Positions 27,827-40,103 of a stretch of 64,000 nucleotides of DNA are shown here, one piece after another (within the stretch, counting starts at the first letter, position 1; every line of letters starts with the position of its first letter). Source of the DNA: Hippasteria phrygiana. Its lineage: Eukaryota > Echinodermata > Asteroidea > Valvatida > Goniasteridae. The notes under the pieces are model-generated. The model saw only the letters and a program-made list of their open reading frames with translations, did not search any database and had not been told where the DNA came from. A program made the position numbers and the translations under genes. The DNA lies in contig JAZGUH010000366.1 of assembly GCA_037893225.1 (NCBI GenBank), positions 620,001 to 684,000 of the forward strand, written 5' to 3'.

Positions 27827-29679
27827 ATGAAATATCAACCAAACACAGTAATGTTGACATGTATGGATAGCTTAGATATGGCGCTACATGTTGCAATTAT
27901 CGGCGGCTTCTTAGAGTTAACACTTGTGGAGAAAATTCAAACATCGCAATGTTTATTTTCTACCCGGCCAACATCTGTGTGCATATTACCTTCTATTTAT
28001 TGCTCCATGCCTGTCAAATTCCCTGGGGTATGACTTGCTTTACTCATTCATACTTGCATGAAATATCAACCAAATACAGTAATTTTGACATGTATGGATA
28101 GCTTAGATATGGCGCTACATGTTGCAATTATCGGCGGATTCTTAGAGTTAACACTTGTGGAGAAAATTCAAACCTCGCAATGTTTATTTTCTTTCCGGCC
28201 AACATCTGTGTACATGTTACCGTCTATTTATTGCTCCATGCATGTCAAATTCCCTGGGGTATGGACTTGTTTTACTCATTCATAATTGCATGAAATATCA
28301 ACCAAATTCAGTAATTTTGACATGTATGGATAGCTTAGATCTGGCGCTGCATGTTGCAATTATCGGCGGCTTCTTAGAGTTAAAACTTGTGGAGAAAATT
28401 CAAACCTCGCAATGTTTATTTTCTTCCCGGCCACCATCTGTGTGCAGATTACCTTTTATTTATTGCTCCATGCCTGTCAAATTCCCTAGGGTATGGACTT
28501 GCTTTACTCATTCATAATTGCATGAAATATCAACCAAATGCAGTAATTTTGACATGTATGGATAGCTTAGATCTGGCGCTACATGTTGCAATCATCGGCG
28601 GCTTCCTAGAGTTAAAACTTGTGGAGAAAATTCAAACCTCGCAATGTTTATTTTCTTTCCGGCCAACATCTGTGTACATGTTACCGTCTATTTATTGCTC
28701 CATGCATGTCAAATTCCCTGGGGTATGGACTTGTTTTACTCATTCATACTTGCATGAAATATCAACCAAATACAGTAATTTTGACATGTATGGATAGCTT
28801 AGATATGGCGCTACATGTTGCAATTATCGGCGGATTCTTAGAGTTAACACTTGTGGAGAAAATTCAAACCTCGCAATGTTTATTTTCTTCCCGGCCACCA
28901 TCTGTGTGCAGATTACCTTTTATTTATTGCTCCATGCCTGTCAAATTCCCTTGGGTATGGACTTGCTTTACTCATTCATAATTGCATGAAATATCAACCA
29001 AATGCAGTAATTTTGACATGTATGGATAGCTTAGATCTGGCGCTACATGTTGCAATTACCGGCGGCTTCTTAGAGTTAAAACTTGTGGAGAAAATTCAAA
29101 CCTCGCAATGTTTATTTTCTTTCCGGCCAACATCTGTGTGCATATTACCTTTTATTTATTGCTCCATGCCTGTCAAATTCCCTGGGGTATGACTTGCTTT
29201 ACTCATTCATACTTGCATGAAATATCAACCAAATACAGTAATTTTGACATGTATGGATAGCTTAGATATGGCGCTACATGTTGCAATTATCGGCGGATTC
29301 TTAGAGTTAACACTTGTGGAGAAAATTCAAACCTCGCAATGTTTATTTTCTTTCCGGCCAACATCTGTGTACATGTTACCGTCTATTTATTGCTCCATGC
29401 ATGTCAAATTCCCTGGGGTATGGACTTGTTTTACTCATTCATAATTGCATGAAATATCAACCAAATTCAGTAATTTTGACATGTATGGATAGCTTAGATC
29501 TGGCGCTACATGTTGCAATTATCGGCGGCTTCTTAGAGTTAACACTTGTGGAGAAAATTCAAACCTCGCAATGTTTATTTTCTTCCCGGCCACCATCTGT
29601 GTGCAGATTACCTTTTATTTATTGCTCCATGCCTGTCAAATTCCCTGGGGTATGACTTGCTTTACTCATTCATAATTGC
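27827..29679 (+). repeat. Eight-monomer HOR type 3, 1853 bp, copy 2
   Basis: The monomers start at 27,827, 28,058, 28,290, 28,522, 28,754, 28,986, 29,217 and 29,449, in the order G E H Jc Eb Cf E Bg. The H copy at 28,290 has a private 199A (CCTAGGG). Confidence 0.92.
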
Positions 29680-30142
29680 ATGAAATATCAACCAAACACA
29701 GTAATGTTGACATGTATGGATAGCTTAGATATGGCGCTACATGTTGCAATTATCGGCGGCTTCTTAGAGTTAACACTTGTGGAGAAAATTCAAACATCGC
29801 AATGTTTATTTTCTACCCGGCCAACATCTGTGTGCATATTACCTTCTATTTATTGCTCCATGCCTGTCAAATTCCCTGGGGTATGACTTGCTTTACTCAT
29901 TCATACTTGCATGAAATATCAACCAAATACAGTAATTTTGACATGTATGGATAGCTTAGATATGGCGCTACATGTTGCAATTATCGGCGGATTCTTAGAG
30001 TTAACACTTGTGGAGAAAATTCAAACCTCGCAATGTTTATTTTCTTTCCGGCCAACATCTGTGTACATGTTACCGTCTATTTATTGCTCCATGCATGTCA
30101 AATTCCCTGGGGTATGGACTTGTTTTACTCATTCATAATTGC
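29680..30142 (+). repeat. Two monomers (G E) before ten-monomer HOR
   Basis: G at 29,680 and E at 29,911 begin another HOR type 3 that is cut short by the ten-monomer HOR starting at 30,143. Confidence 0.88.
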
Positions 30143-32459
30143 ATGAAATATCAACCAAATTCAGTAATTTTGACATGTATGGATAGCTTAGATCTGGCGC
30201 TACATGTTGCAATTATCGGCGGCTTCTTAGAGTTAACACTTGTGGAGAAAATTCAAACCTCGCAATGTTTATTTTCTTCCCGGCCACCATCTGTGTGCAG
30301 ATTACCTTTCATTTATTGCTCCATGCCTGTCAAATTCCCTTGGGTATGGACTTGCTTTACTCATTCATAATTGCATGAAATATCAACCAAATGCAGTAAT
30401 TTTGACATGTATGGATAGCTTAGATCTGGCGCTACATGTTGCAATTACCGGCGGCTTCTTAGAGTTAAAACTTGTGGAGAAAATTCAAACCTCGCAATGT
30501 TTATTTTCTTCCCGGCCAACATCTGTGTGCATATTACCTTCTATTTATTGCTCCATGCCTGTCAAATTCCCTGGGTATGACTTGCTTTACTCATTCATAA
30601 TTGCATAAAATATCAACCAAATACAGTAATTTTGACATGTTTGGATAGCTTAGATATGGCGCTACATGTTGCAATTATCGGCGGCTTCTTAGAGTTAAAA
30701 CTTGTGGAGAAAATTCAAACCTCGCAATGTTTATTTTCTTTCCGGCCAACATCTGTGTACATGTTACCGTCTATTTATTGCTCCATGCATGTCAAATTCC
30801 CTGGGGTATGGACTTGTTTTACTCATTCATAATTGCATGAAATATCAACCAAATTCAGTAATTTTGACATGTATGGATAGCTTAGATCTGGCGCTACATG
30901 TTGCAATTATCGGCGGCTTCTTAGAGTTAACACTTGTGGAGAAAATTCAAACCTCGCAATGTTTATTTTCTTTCCGGCCAACATCTGTGTACATGTTACC
31001 GTCTATTTATTGCTCCATGCATGTCAAATTCCCTGGGGTATGGACTTGTTTTACTCATTAATAATTGCATGAAATATCAACCAAATTCAGTAATTTTGAC
31101 ATGTATGGATAGCTTAGATATGGCGCTACATGTTGCAATTATCGGCGGCTTCTTAGAGTTAAAACTTGTGGAGAAAATTCAAACATCGCAATATTTATTT
31201 TCTTTCCGGCCAACATCTGTGTACATGTTACCGTCTATTTATTGCTCCATGCATGTCAAATTCCCTGGGGTATGGACTTGTTTTACTCATTCATAATTGC
31301 ATGAAATATCAACCAAATTCAGTAATTTTGACATGTATGGATAGCTTAGATCTGGCGCTACATGTTGCAATTATCGGCGGCTTCTTAGAGTTAACACTTG
31401 TGGAGAAAATTCAAACCTCGCAATGTTTATTTTCTTCCCGGCCACCATCTGTGTGCAGATTACCTTTTATTTATTGCTCCATGCCTGTCAAATTCCCTTG
31501 GGTATGGACTTGCTTTACTCATTCATAATTGCATGAAATATCAACCAAATGCAGTAATTTTGACATGTATGGATAGCTTAGATCTGGCGCTACATGTTGC
31601 AATTACCGGCGGCTTCTTAGAGTTAAAACTTGTGGAGAAAATTCAAACCTCGCAATGTTTATTTTCTTTCCGGCCAACATCTGTGTGCATATTACCTTCT
31701 ATTTATTGCTCCATGCATGTCAAATTCCCTGGGGTATGACTTGCTTTACTCATTCATAATTGCATGAAATATCAACCAAATACAGTAATTTTGACATGTA
31801 TGGATAGCTTAGATATGGCGCTACATGTTGCAATTATCGGCGGCTTCTTAGAGTTAAAACTTGTGGAGAAAATTCAAACCTCGCAATATTTATTTTCTTT
31901 CCGGCCAACATCTGTGTACATGTTACTGTCTATTTATTGCTCCATGCATGTCAAATTCCCTGGGGTATGGACTTGTTTTACTCATTCATAATTGCATGAA
32001 ATATCAACCAAATTCAGTAATTTTGACATGTATGGATAGCTTAGATCTGGCGCTACATGTTGCAATTATCGGCGGCTTCTTAGAGTTAACACTTGTGGAG
32101 AAAATTCAAACCTCGCAATGTATATTTTCTTTCCGGCCAACATCTGTGTACATGTTACCGTCTATTTATTGCTCCATGCATGTCAAATTCCCTGGGGTAT
32201 GGACTTGTTTTACTCATTCATAATTGCATGAAATATCAACCAAATTCAGTAATTTTGACATGTATGGATAGCTTAGATCTGGCGCTACATGTTGCAATTA
32301 TCGGCGGCTTCTTAGAGTTAACACTTGTGGAGAAAATTCAAACCTCGCAATGTTTATTTTCTTTCCGGCCAACATCTGTGTACATGTTACCGTCTATTTA
32401 TTGCTCCATGCATGTCAAATTCCCTGGGGTATGGACTTGTTTTACTCATTCATAATTGC
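30143..32459 (+). repeat. Ten-monomer HOR, 2317 bp, copy 2 (tandem with next)
   Basis: The monomers start at 30,143, 30,375, 30,605, 30,837, 31,069, 31,301, 31,533, 31,764, 31,996 and 32,228. All class marks match copy 1 at 18,099, without its private 149A. It is followed without interruption by a second copy. Confidence 0.94.
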
Positions 32460-34544
32460 ATGAAATATCAACCAAATTCAGTAATTTTGACATGTATGGA
32501 TAGCTTAGATCTGGCGCTACATGTTGCAATTATCGGCGGCTTCTTAGAGTTAACACTTGTGGAGAAAATTCAAACCTCGCAATGTTTATTTTCTTCCCGG
32601 CCACCATCTGTGTGCAGATTACCTTTCATTTATTGCTCCATGCCTGTCAAATTCCCTTGGGTATGGACTTGCTTTACTCATTCATAATTGCATGAAATAT
32701 CAACCAAATGCAGTAATTTTGACATGTATGGATAGCTTAGATCTGGCGCTACATGTTGCAATTACCGGCGGCTTCTTAGAGTTAAAACTTGTGGAGAAAA
32801 TTCAAACCTCGCAATGTTTATTTTCTTCCCGGCCAACATCTGTGTGCATATTACCTTCTATTTATTGCTCCATGCCTGTCAAATTCCCTGGGTATGACTT
32901 GCTTTACTCATTCATAATTGCATAAAATATCAACCAAATACAGTAATTTTGACATGTTTGGATAGCTTAGATATGGCGCTACATGTTGCAATTATCGGCG
33001 GCTTCTTAGAGTTAAAACTTGTGGAGAAAATTCAAACCTCGCAATGTTTATTTTCTTTCCGGCCAACATCTGTGTACATGTTACCGTCTATTTATTGCTC
33101 CATGCATGTCAAATTCCCTGGGGTATGGACTTGTTTTACTCATTCATAATTGCATGAAATATCAACCAAATTCAGTAATTTTGACATGTATGGATAGCTT
33201 AGATCTGGCGCTACATGTTGCAATTATCGGCGGCTTCTTAGAGTTAACACTTGTGGAGAAAATTCAAACCTCGCAATGTTTATTTTCTTTCCGGCCAACA
33301 TCTGTGTACATGTTACCGTCTATTTATTGCTCCATGCATGTCAAATTCCCTGGGGTATGGACTTGTTTTACTCATTAATAATTGCATGAAATATCAACCA
33401 AATTCAGTAATTTTGACATGTATGGATAGCTTAGATATGGCGCTACATGTTGCAATTATCGGCGGCTTCTTAGAGTTAAAACTTGTGGAGAAAATTCAAA
33501 CATCGCAATATTTATTTTCTTTCCGGCCAACATCTGTGTACATGTTACCGTCTATTTATTGCTCCATGCATGTCAAATTCCCTGGGGTATGGACTTGTTT
33601 TACTCATTCATAATTGCATGAAATATCAACCAAATTCAGTAATTTTGACATGTATGGATAGCTTAGATCTGGCGCTACATGTTGCAATTATCGGCGGCTT
33701 CTTAGAGTTAACACTTGTGGAGAAAATTCAAACCTCGCAATGTTTATTTTCTTCCCGGCCACCATCTGTGTGCAGATTACCTTTTATTTATTGCTCCATG
33801 CCTGTCAAATTCCCTTGGGTATGGACTTGCTTTACTCATTCATAATTGCATGAAATATCAACCAAATGCAGTAATTTTGACATGTATGGATAGCTTAGAT
33901 CTGGCGCTACATGTTGCAATTACCGGCGGCTTCTTAGAGTTAAAACTTGTGGAGAAAATTCAAACCTCGCAATGTTTATTTTCTTTCCGGCCAACATCTG
34001 TGTGCATATTACCTTCTATTTATTGCTCCATGCATGTCAAATTCCCTGGGGTATGACTTGCTTTACTCATTCATAATTGCATGAAATATCAACCAAATAC
34101 AGTAATTTTGACATGTATGGATAGCTTAGATATGGCGCTACATGTTGCAATTATCGGCGGCTTCTTAGAGTTAAAACTTGTGGAGAAAATTCAAACCTCG
34201 CAATATTTATTTTCTTTCCGGCCAACATCTGTGTACATGTTACTGTCTATTTATTGCTCCATGCATGTCAAATTCCCTGGGGTATGGACTTGTTTTACTC
34301 ATTCATAATTGCATGAAATATCAACCAAATTCAGTAATTTTGACATGTATGGATAGCTTAGATATGGCGCTACATGTTGCAATTATCGGCGGCTTCTTAG
34401 AGTTAACACTTGTGGAGAAAATTCAAACCTCGCAATGTATATTTTCTTTCCGGCCAACATCTGTGTACATGTTACCGTCTATTTATTGCTCCATGCATGT
34501 CAAATTCCCTGGGGTATGGACTTGTTTTACTCATTCATAATTGC
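32460..34544 (+). repeat. Ten-monomer HOR, copy 3, lacking the last monomer (2085 bp)
   Basis: The monomers start at 32,460, 32,692, 32,922, 33,154, 33,386, 33,618, 33,850, 34,081 and 34,313. It is tandem to copy 2. The ninth monomer (Yi) has 52A where other copies have 52C. The tenth monomer (Y) is replaced by Bg of the next block. Confidence 0.93.
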
Positions 34545-34775
34545 ATGAAATATCAACCAAATTCAGTAATTTTGACATGTATGGATAGCTTAGATCTGGC
34601 GCTACATGTTGCAATTATCGGCGGCTTCTTAGAGTTAACACTTGTGGAGAAAATTCAAACCTCGCAATGTTTATTTTCTTCCCGGCCACCATCTGTGTGC
34701 AGATTACCTTTTATTTATTGCTCCATGCCTGTCAAATTCCCTGGGGTATGACTTGCTTTACTCATTCATAATTGC
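34545..34775 (+). repeat. Single Bg monomer before HOR type 3
   Basis: This is a B-type 3' half with the 231-bp tail. It regularly precedes G monomers in domain 1. Confidence 0.88.
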
Positions 34776-36628
34776 ATGAAATATCAACCAAACACAGTAA
34801 TGTTGACATGTATGGATAGCTTAGATATGGCGCTACATGTTGCAATTATCGGCGGCTTCTTAGAGTTAACACTTGTGGAGAAAATTCAAACATCGCAATG
34901 TTTATTTTCTACCCGGCCAACATCTGTGTGCATATTACCTTCTATTTATTGCTCCATGCCTGTCAAATTCCCTGGGGTATGACTTGCTTTACTCATTCAT
35001 ACTTGCATGAAATATCAACCAAATACAGTAATTTTGACATGTATGGATAGCTTAGATATGGCGCTACATGTTGCAATTATCGGCGGATTCTTAGAGTTAA
35101 CACTTGTGGAGAAAATTCAAACCTCGCAATGTTTATTTTCTTTCCGGCCAACATCTGTGTACATGTTACCGTCTATTTATTGCTCCATGCATGTCAAATT
35201 CCCTGGGGTATGGACTTGTTTTACTCATTCATAATTGCATGAAATATCAACCAAATTCAGTAATTTTGACATGTATGGATAGCTTAGATCTGGCGCTGCA
35301 TGTTGCAATTATCGGCGGCTTCTTAGAGTTAAAACTTGTGGAGAAAATTCAAACCTCGCAATGTTTATTTTCTTCCCGGCCACCATCTGTGTGCAGATTA
35401 CCTTTTATTTATTGCTCCATGCCTGTCAAATTCCCTGGGGTATGGACTTGCTTTACTCATTCATAATTGCATGAAATATCAACCAAATGCAGTAATTTTG
35501 ACATGTATGGATAGCTTAGATCTGGCGCTACATGTTGCAATCATCGGCGGCTTCCTAGAGTTAAAACTTGTGGAGAAAATTCAAACCTCGCAATGTTTAT
35601 TTTCTTTCCGGCCAACATCTGTGTACATGTTACCGTCTATTTATTGCTCCATGCATGTCAAATTCCCTGGGGTATGGACTTGTTTTACTCATTCATACTT
35701 GCATGAAATATCAACCAAATACAGTAATTTTGACATGTATGGATAGCTTAGATATGGCGCTACATGTTGCAATTATCGGCGGATTCTTAGAGTTAACACT
35801 TGTGGAGAAAATTCAAACCTCGCAATGTTTATTTTCTTCCCGGCCACCATCTGTGTGCAGATTACCTTTTATTTATTGCTCCATGCCTGTCAAATTCCCT
35901 TGGGTATGGACTTGCTTTACTCATTCATAATTGCATGAAATATCAACCAAATGCAGTAATTTTGACATGTATGGATAGCTTAGATCTGGCGCTACATGTT
36001 GCAATTACCGGCGGCTTCTTAGAGTTAAAACTTGTGGAGAAAATTCAAACCTCGCAATGTTTATTTTCTTTCCGGCCAACATCTGTGTGCATATTACCTT
36101 TTATTTATTGCTCCATGCCTGTCAAATTCCCTGGGGTATGACTTGCTTTACTCATTCATACTTGCATGAAATATCAACCAAATACAGTAATTTTGACATG
36201 TATGGATAGCTTAGATATGGCGCTACATGTTGCAATTATCGGCGGATTCTTAGAGTTAACACTTGTGGAGAAAATTCAAACCTCGCAATGTTTATTTTCT
36301 TTCCGGCCAACATCTGTGTACATGTTACCGTCTATTTATTGCTCCATGCATGTCAAATTCCCTGGGGTATGGACTTGTTTTACTCATTCATAATTGCATG
36401 AAATATCAACCAAATTCAGTAATTTTGACATGTATGGATAGCTTAGATCTGGCGCTACATGTTGCAATTATCGGCGGCTTCTTAGAGTTAACACTTGTGG
36501 AGAAAATTCAAACCTCGCAATGTTTATTTTCTTCCCGGCCACCATCTGTGTGCAGATTACCTTTTATTTATTGCTCCATGCCTGTCAAATTCCCTGGGGT
36601 ATGACTTGCTTTACTCATTCATAATTGC
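34776..36628 (+). repeat. Eight-monomer HOR type 3, 1853 bp, copy 3
   Basis: The monomers start at 34,776, 35,007, 35,239, 35,471, 35,703, 35,935, 36,166 and 36,398. The order is the same as at 13,698 and 27,827. Its last five monomers are duplicated immediately downstream. Confidence 0.93.
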
Positions 36629-37786
36629 ATGAAATATCAACCAAATGCAGTAATTTTGACATGTATGGATAGCTTAGATCTGGCGCTACATGTTGCAATC
36701 ATCGGCGGCTTCCTAGAGTTAAAACTTGTGGAGAAAATTCAAACCTCGCAATGTTTATTTTCTTTCCGGCCAACATCTGTGTACATGTTACCGTCTATTT
36801 ATTGCTCCATGCATGTCAAATTCCCTGGGGTATGGACTTGTTTTACTCATTCATACTTGCATGAAATATCAACCAAATACAGTAATTTTGACATGTATGG
36901 ATAGCTTAGATATGGCGCTACATGTTGCAATTATCGGCGGATTCTTAGAGTTAACACTTGTGGAGAAAATTCAAACCTCGCAATGTTTATTTTCTTCCCG
37001 GCCACCATCTGTGTGCAGATTACCTTTTATTTATTGCTCCATGCCTGTCAAATTCCCTTGGGTATGGACTTGCTTTACTCATTCATAATTGCATGAAATA
37101 TCAACCAAATGCAGTAATTTTGACATGTATGGATAGCTTAGATCTGGCGCTACATGTTGCAATTACCGGCGGCTTCTTAGAGTTAAAACTTGTGGAGAAA
37201 ATTCAAACCTCGCAATGTTTATTTTCTTTCCGGCCAACATCTGTGTGCATATTACCTTTTATTTATTGCTCCATGCCTGTCAAATTCCCTGGGGTATGAC
37301 TTGCTTTACTCATTCATACTTGCATGAAATATCAACCAAATACAGTAATTTTGACATGTATGGATAGCTTAGATATGGCGCTACATGTTGCAATTATCGG
37401 CGGATTCTTAGAGTTAACACTTGTGGAGAAAATTCAAACCTCGCAATGTTTATTTTCTTTCCGGCCAACATCTGTGTACATGTTACCGTCTATTTATTGC
37501 TCCATGCATGTCAAATTCCCTGGGGTATGGACTTGTTTTACTCATTCATAATTGCATGAAATATCAACCAAATTCAGTAATTTTGACATGTATGGATAGC
37601 TTAGATCTGGCGCTACATGTTGCAATTATCGGCGGCTTCTTAGAGTTAACACTTGTGGAGAAAATTCAAACCTCGCAATGTTTATTTTCTTCCCGGCCAC
37701 CATCTGTGTGCAGATTACCTTTTATTTATTGCTCCATGCCTGTCAAATTCCCTGGGGTATGACTTGCTTTACTCATTCATAATTGC
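36629..37786 (+). repeat. Tandem duplicate of five-monomer module (Jc Eb Cf E Bg), 1158 bp
   Basis: The monomers start at 36,629, 36,861, 37,093, 37,324 and 37,556. It repeats 35,471-36,628 with no difference at the diagnostic bases. It holds the last E and Bg monomers in the window and so marks the end of domain 1. Confidence 0.93.
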
Positions 37787-38945
37787 ATGAAATATCAACC
37801 AAATGCAGTAATTTTGACATGTATGGATAGCTTAGATCTGGCGCTACATGTTGCAATTACCGGCGGCTTCTTAGAGTTAACACTTGTGGAGAAAATTCAA
37901 ACCTCGCAATATTTATTTTCTTTCCGGCCAACATCTGTGTACATGTTACTGTCTATTTATTGCTCCATGCATGTCAAATTCCCTGGGGTATGGACTTGTT
38001 TTACTCATTCATAATTGCATGAAATATCAACCAAATTCAGTAATTTTGACATGTATGGATAGCTTAGATCTGGCGCTACATGTTGCAATTATCGGCGGCT
38101 TCTTAGAGTTAACACTTGTGGAGAAAATTCAAACCTCGCAATGTTTATTTTCTTTCCGGCCAACATCTGTGTACATGTTACCGTCTATTTATTGCTCCAT
38201 GCATGTCAAATTCCCTGGGGTATGGACTTGTTTTACTCATTCATAATTGCATGAAATATCAACCAAATGCAGTAATTTTGACATGTATGGATAGCTTAGA
38301 TCTGGCGCTACATGTTGCAATTACCGGCGGCTTCTTAGAGTTAAAACTTGTGGAGAAAATTCAAACCTCGCAATGTTTATTTTCTTCCCGGCCACCATCT
38401 GTGTGCAGATTACCTTCTATTTATTGCTCCATGCCTGTCAAATTCCCTGGGGTATGACTTGCTTTACTCATTCATAATTGCATGAAATATCAACCAAATG
38501 CAGTAATTTTGACATGTATGGATAGCTTAGATCTGGCGCTACATGTTGCAATTACCGGCGGCTTCTTAGAGTTAACACTTGTGGAGAAAATTCAAACCTC
38601 GCAATATTTATTTTCTTTCCGGCCAACATCTGTGTACATGTTACTGTCTATTTATTGCTCCATGCATGTCAAATTCCCTGGGGTATGGACTTGTTTTACT
38701 CATTCATAATTGCATGAAATATCAACCAAATTCAGTAATTTTGACATGTATGGATAGCTTAGATCTGGCGCTACATGTTGCAATTATCGGCGGCTTCTTA
38801 GAGTTAACACTTGTGGAGAAAATTCAAACCTCGCAATGTTTATTTTCTTTCCGGCCAACATCTGTGTACATGTTACCGTCTATTTATTGCTCCATGCATG
38901 TCAAATTCCCTGGGGTATGGACTTGTTTTACTCATTCATAATTGC
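37787..38945 (+). repeat. Start of domain 2: Z Y P Z Y, 1159 bp
   Basis: The monomers start at 37,787, 38,019, 38,251, 38,482 and 38,714. Z-Y-P is a 695-bp three-monomer unit, here followed by a second Z-Y. The same series is at 42,884-44,042. Confidence 0.9.
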
Positions 38946-40103
38946 ATGAAATATCAACCAAATTCAGTAATTTTGACATGTATGGATAGCTTAGATCTGG
39001 CGCTACATGTTGCAATTATCGGCGGCTTCTTAGAGTTAACACTTGTGGAGAAAATTCAAACCTCGCAATGTTTATTTTCTTCCCGGCCACAATCTGTGTG
39101 CAGATTACCTTTTATTTATTGCTCCATGCCTGTCAAATTCCCTTGGGTATGGACTTGCGTTACTCATTCATAATTGCATGAAATATCAACCAAATGCAGT
39201 AATTTTGACATGTATGGATAGCTTAGATCTGGCGCTACATGTTGCAATTACCGGCGGCTTCTTAGAGTTAAAACTTGTGGAGAAAATTCAAACCTCGCAA
39301 TGTTTATTTTCTTCCCGGCCACCATCTGTGTGCAGATTACCTTCTATTTATTGCTCCATGCCTGTCAAATTCCCTGGGGTATGACTTGCTTTACTCATTC
39401 ATAATTGCATGAAATATCAACCAAATGCAGTAATTTTGACATGTATGGATAGCTTAGATCTGGCGCTACATGTTGCAATTACCGGCGGCTTCTTAGAGTT
39501 AAAACTTGTGGAGAAAATTCAAACCTCGCAATGTTTATTTTCTTTCCGGCCAACATCTCTGTGCATATTACCTTCTATTTATTGCTCCATGCCTGTCAAA
39601 TTCCCTGGGGTATGACTTGCTTTACTCATTCATAATTGCATAAAATATCAACCAAATACAGTAATTTTGACATGTATGGATAGCTTAGATATGGCGCTAC
39701 ATGTTGCAATTATCGGCGGCTTCTTAGAGTTAAAACTTGTGGAGAAAATTCAAACCTCGCAATATTTATTTTCTTTCCGGCCAACATCTGTGTACATGTT
39801 ACCGTCTATTTATTGCTCCATGCCTGTCAAATTCCCTGGGGTATGGACTTGTTTTACTCATTCATAATTGCATGAAATATCAACCAAATTCAGTAATTTT
39901 GACATGTATGGATAGCTTAGATCTGGCGCTACATGTTGCAATCATCGGCGGCTTCCTAGAGTTAAAACTTGTGGAGAAAATTCAAACCTCGCAATGTTTA
40001 TTTTCTTTCCGGCCAACATCTATGTACATGTTACCGTCTATTTATTGCTCCATGCATGTCAAATTCCCTGGGGTATGGACTTGTTTTACTCATTCATAAT
40101 TGC
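38946..40103 (+). repeat. Five monomers (Bq P Cl D' J-like), 1158 bp
   Basis: The monomers start at 38,946, 39,178, 39,409, 39,640 and 39,872. D' at 39,640 has 185C in place of 185A. The 39,872 copy is J-like (72C, 85C, 95A) but with 19T and a private 151A; it is the only J-type monomer in domain 2. Confidence 0.88.
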
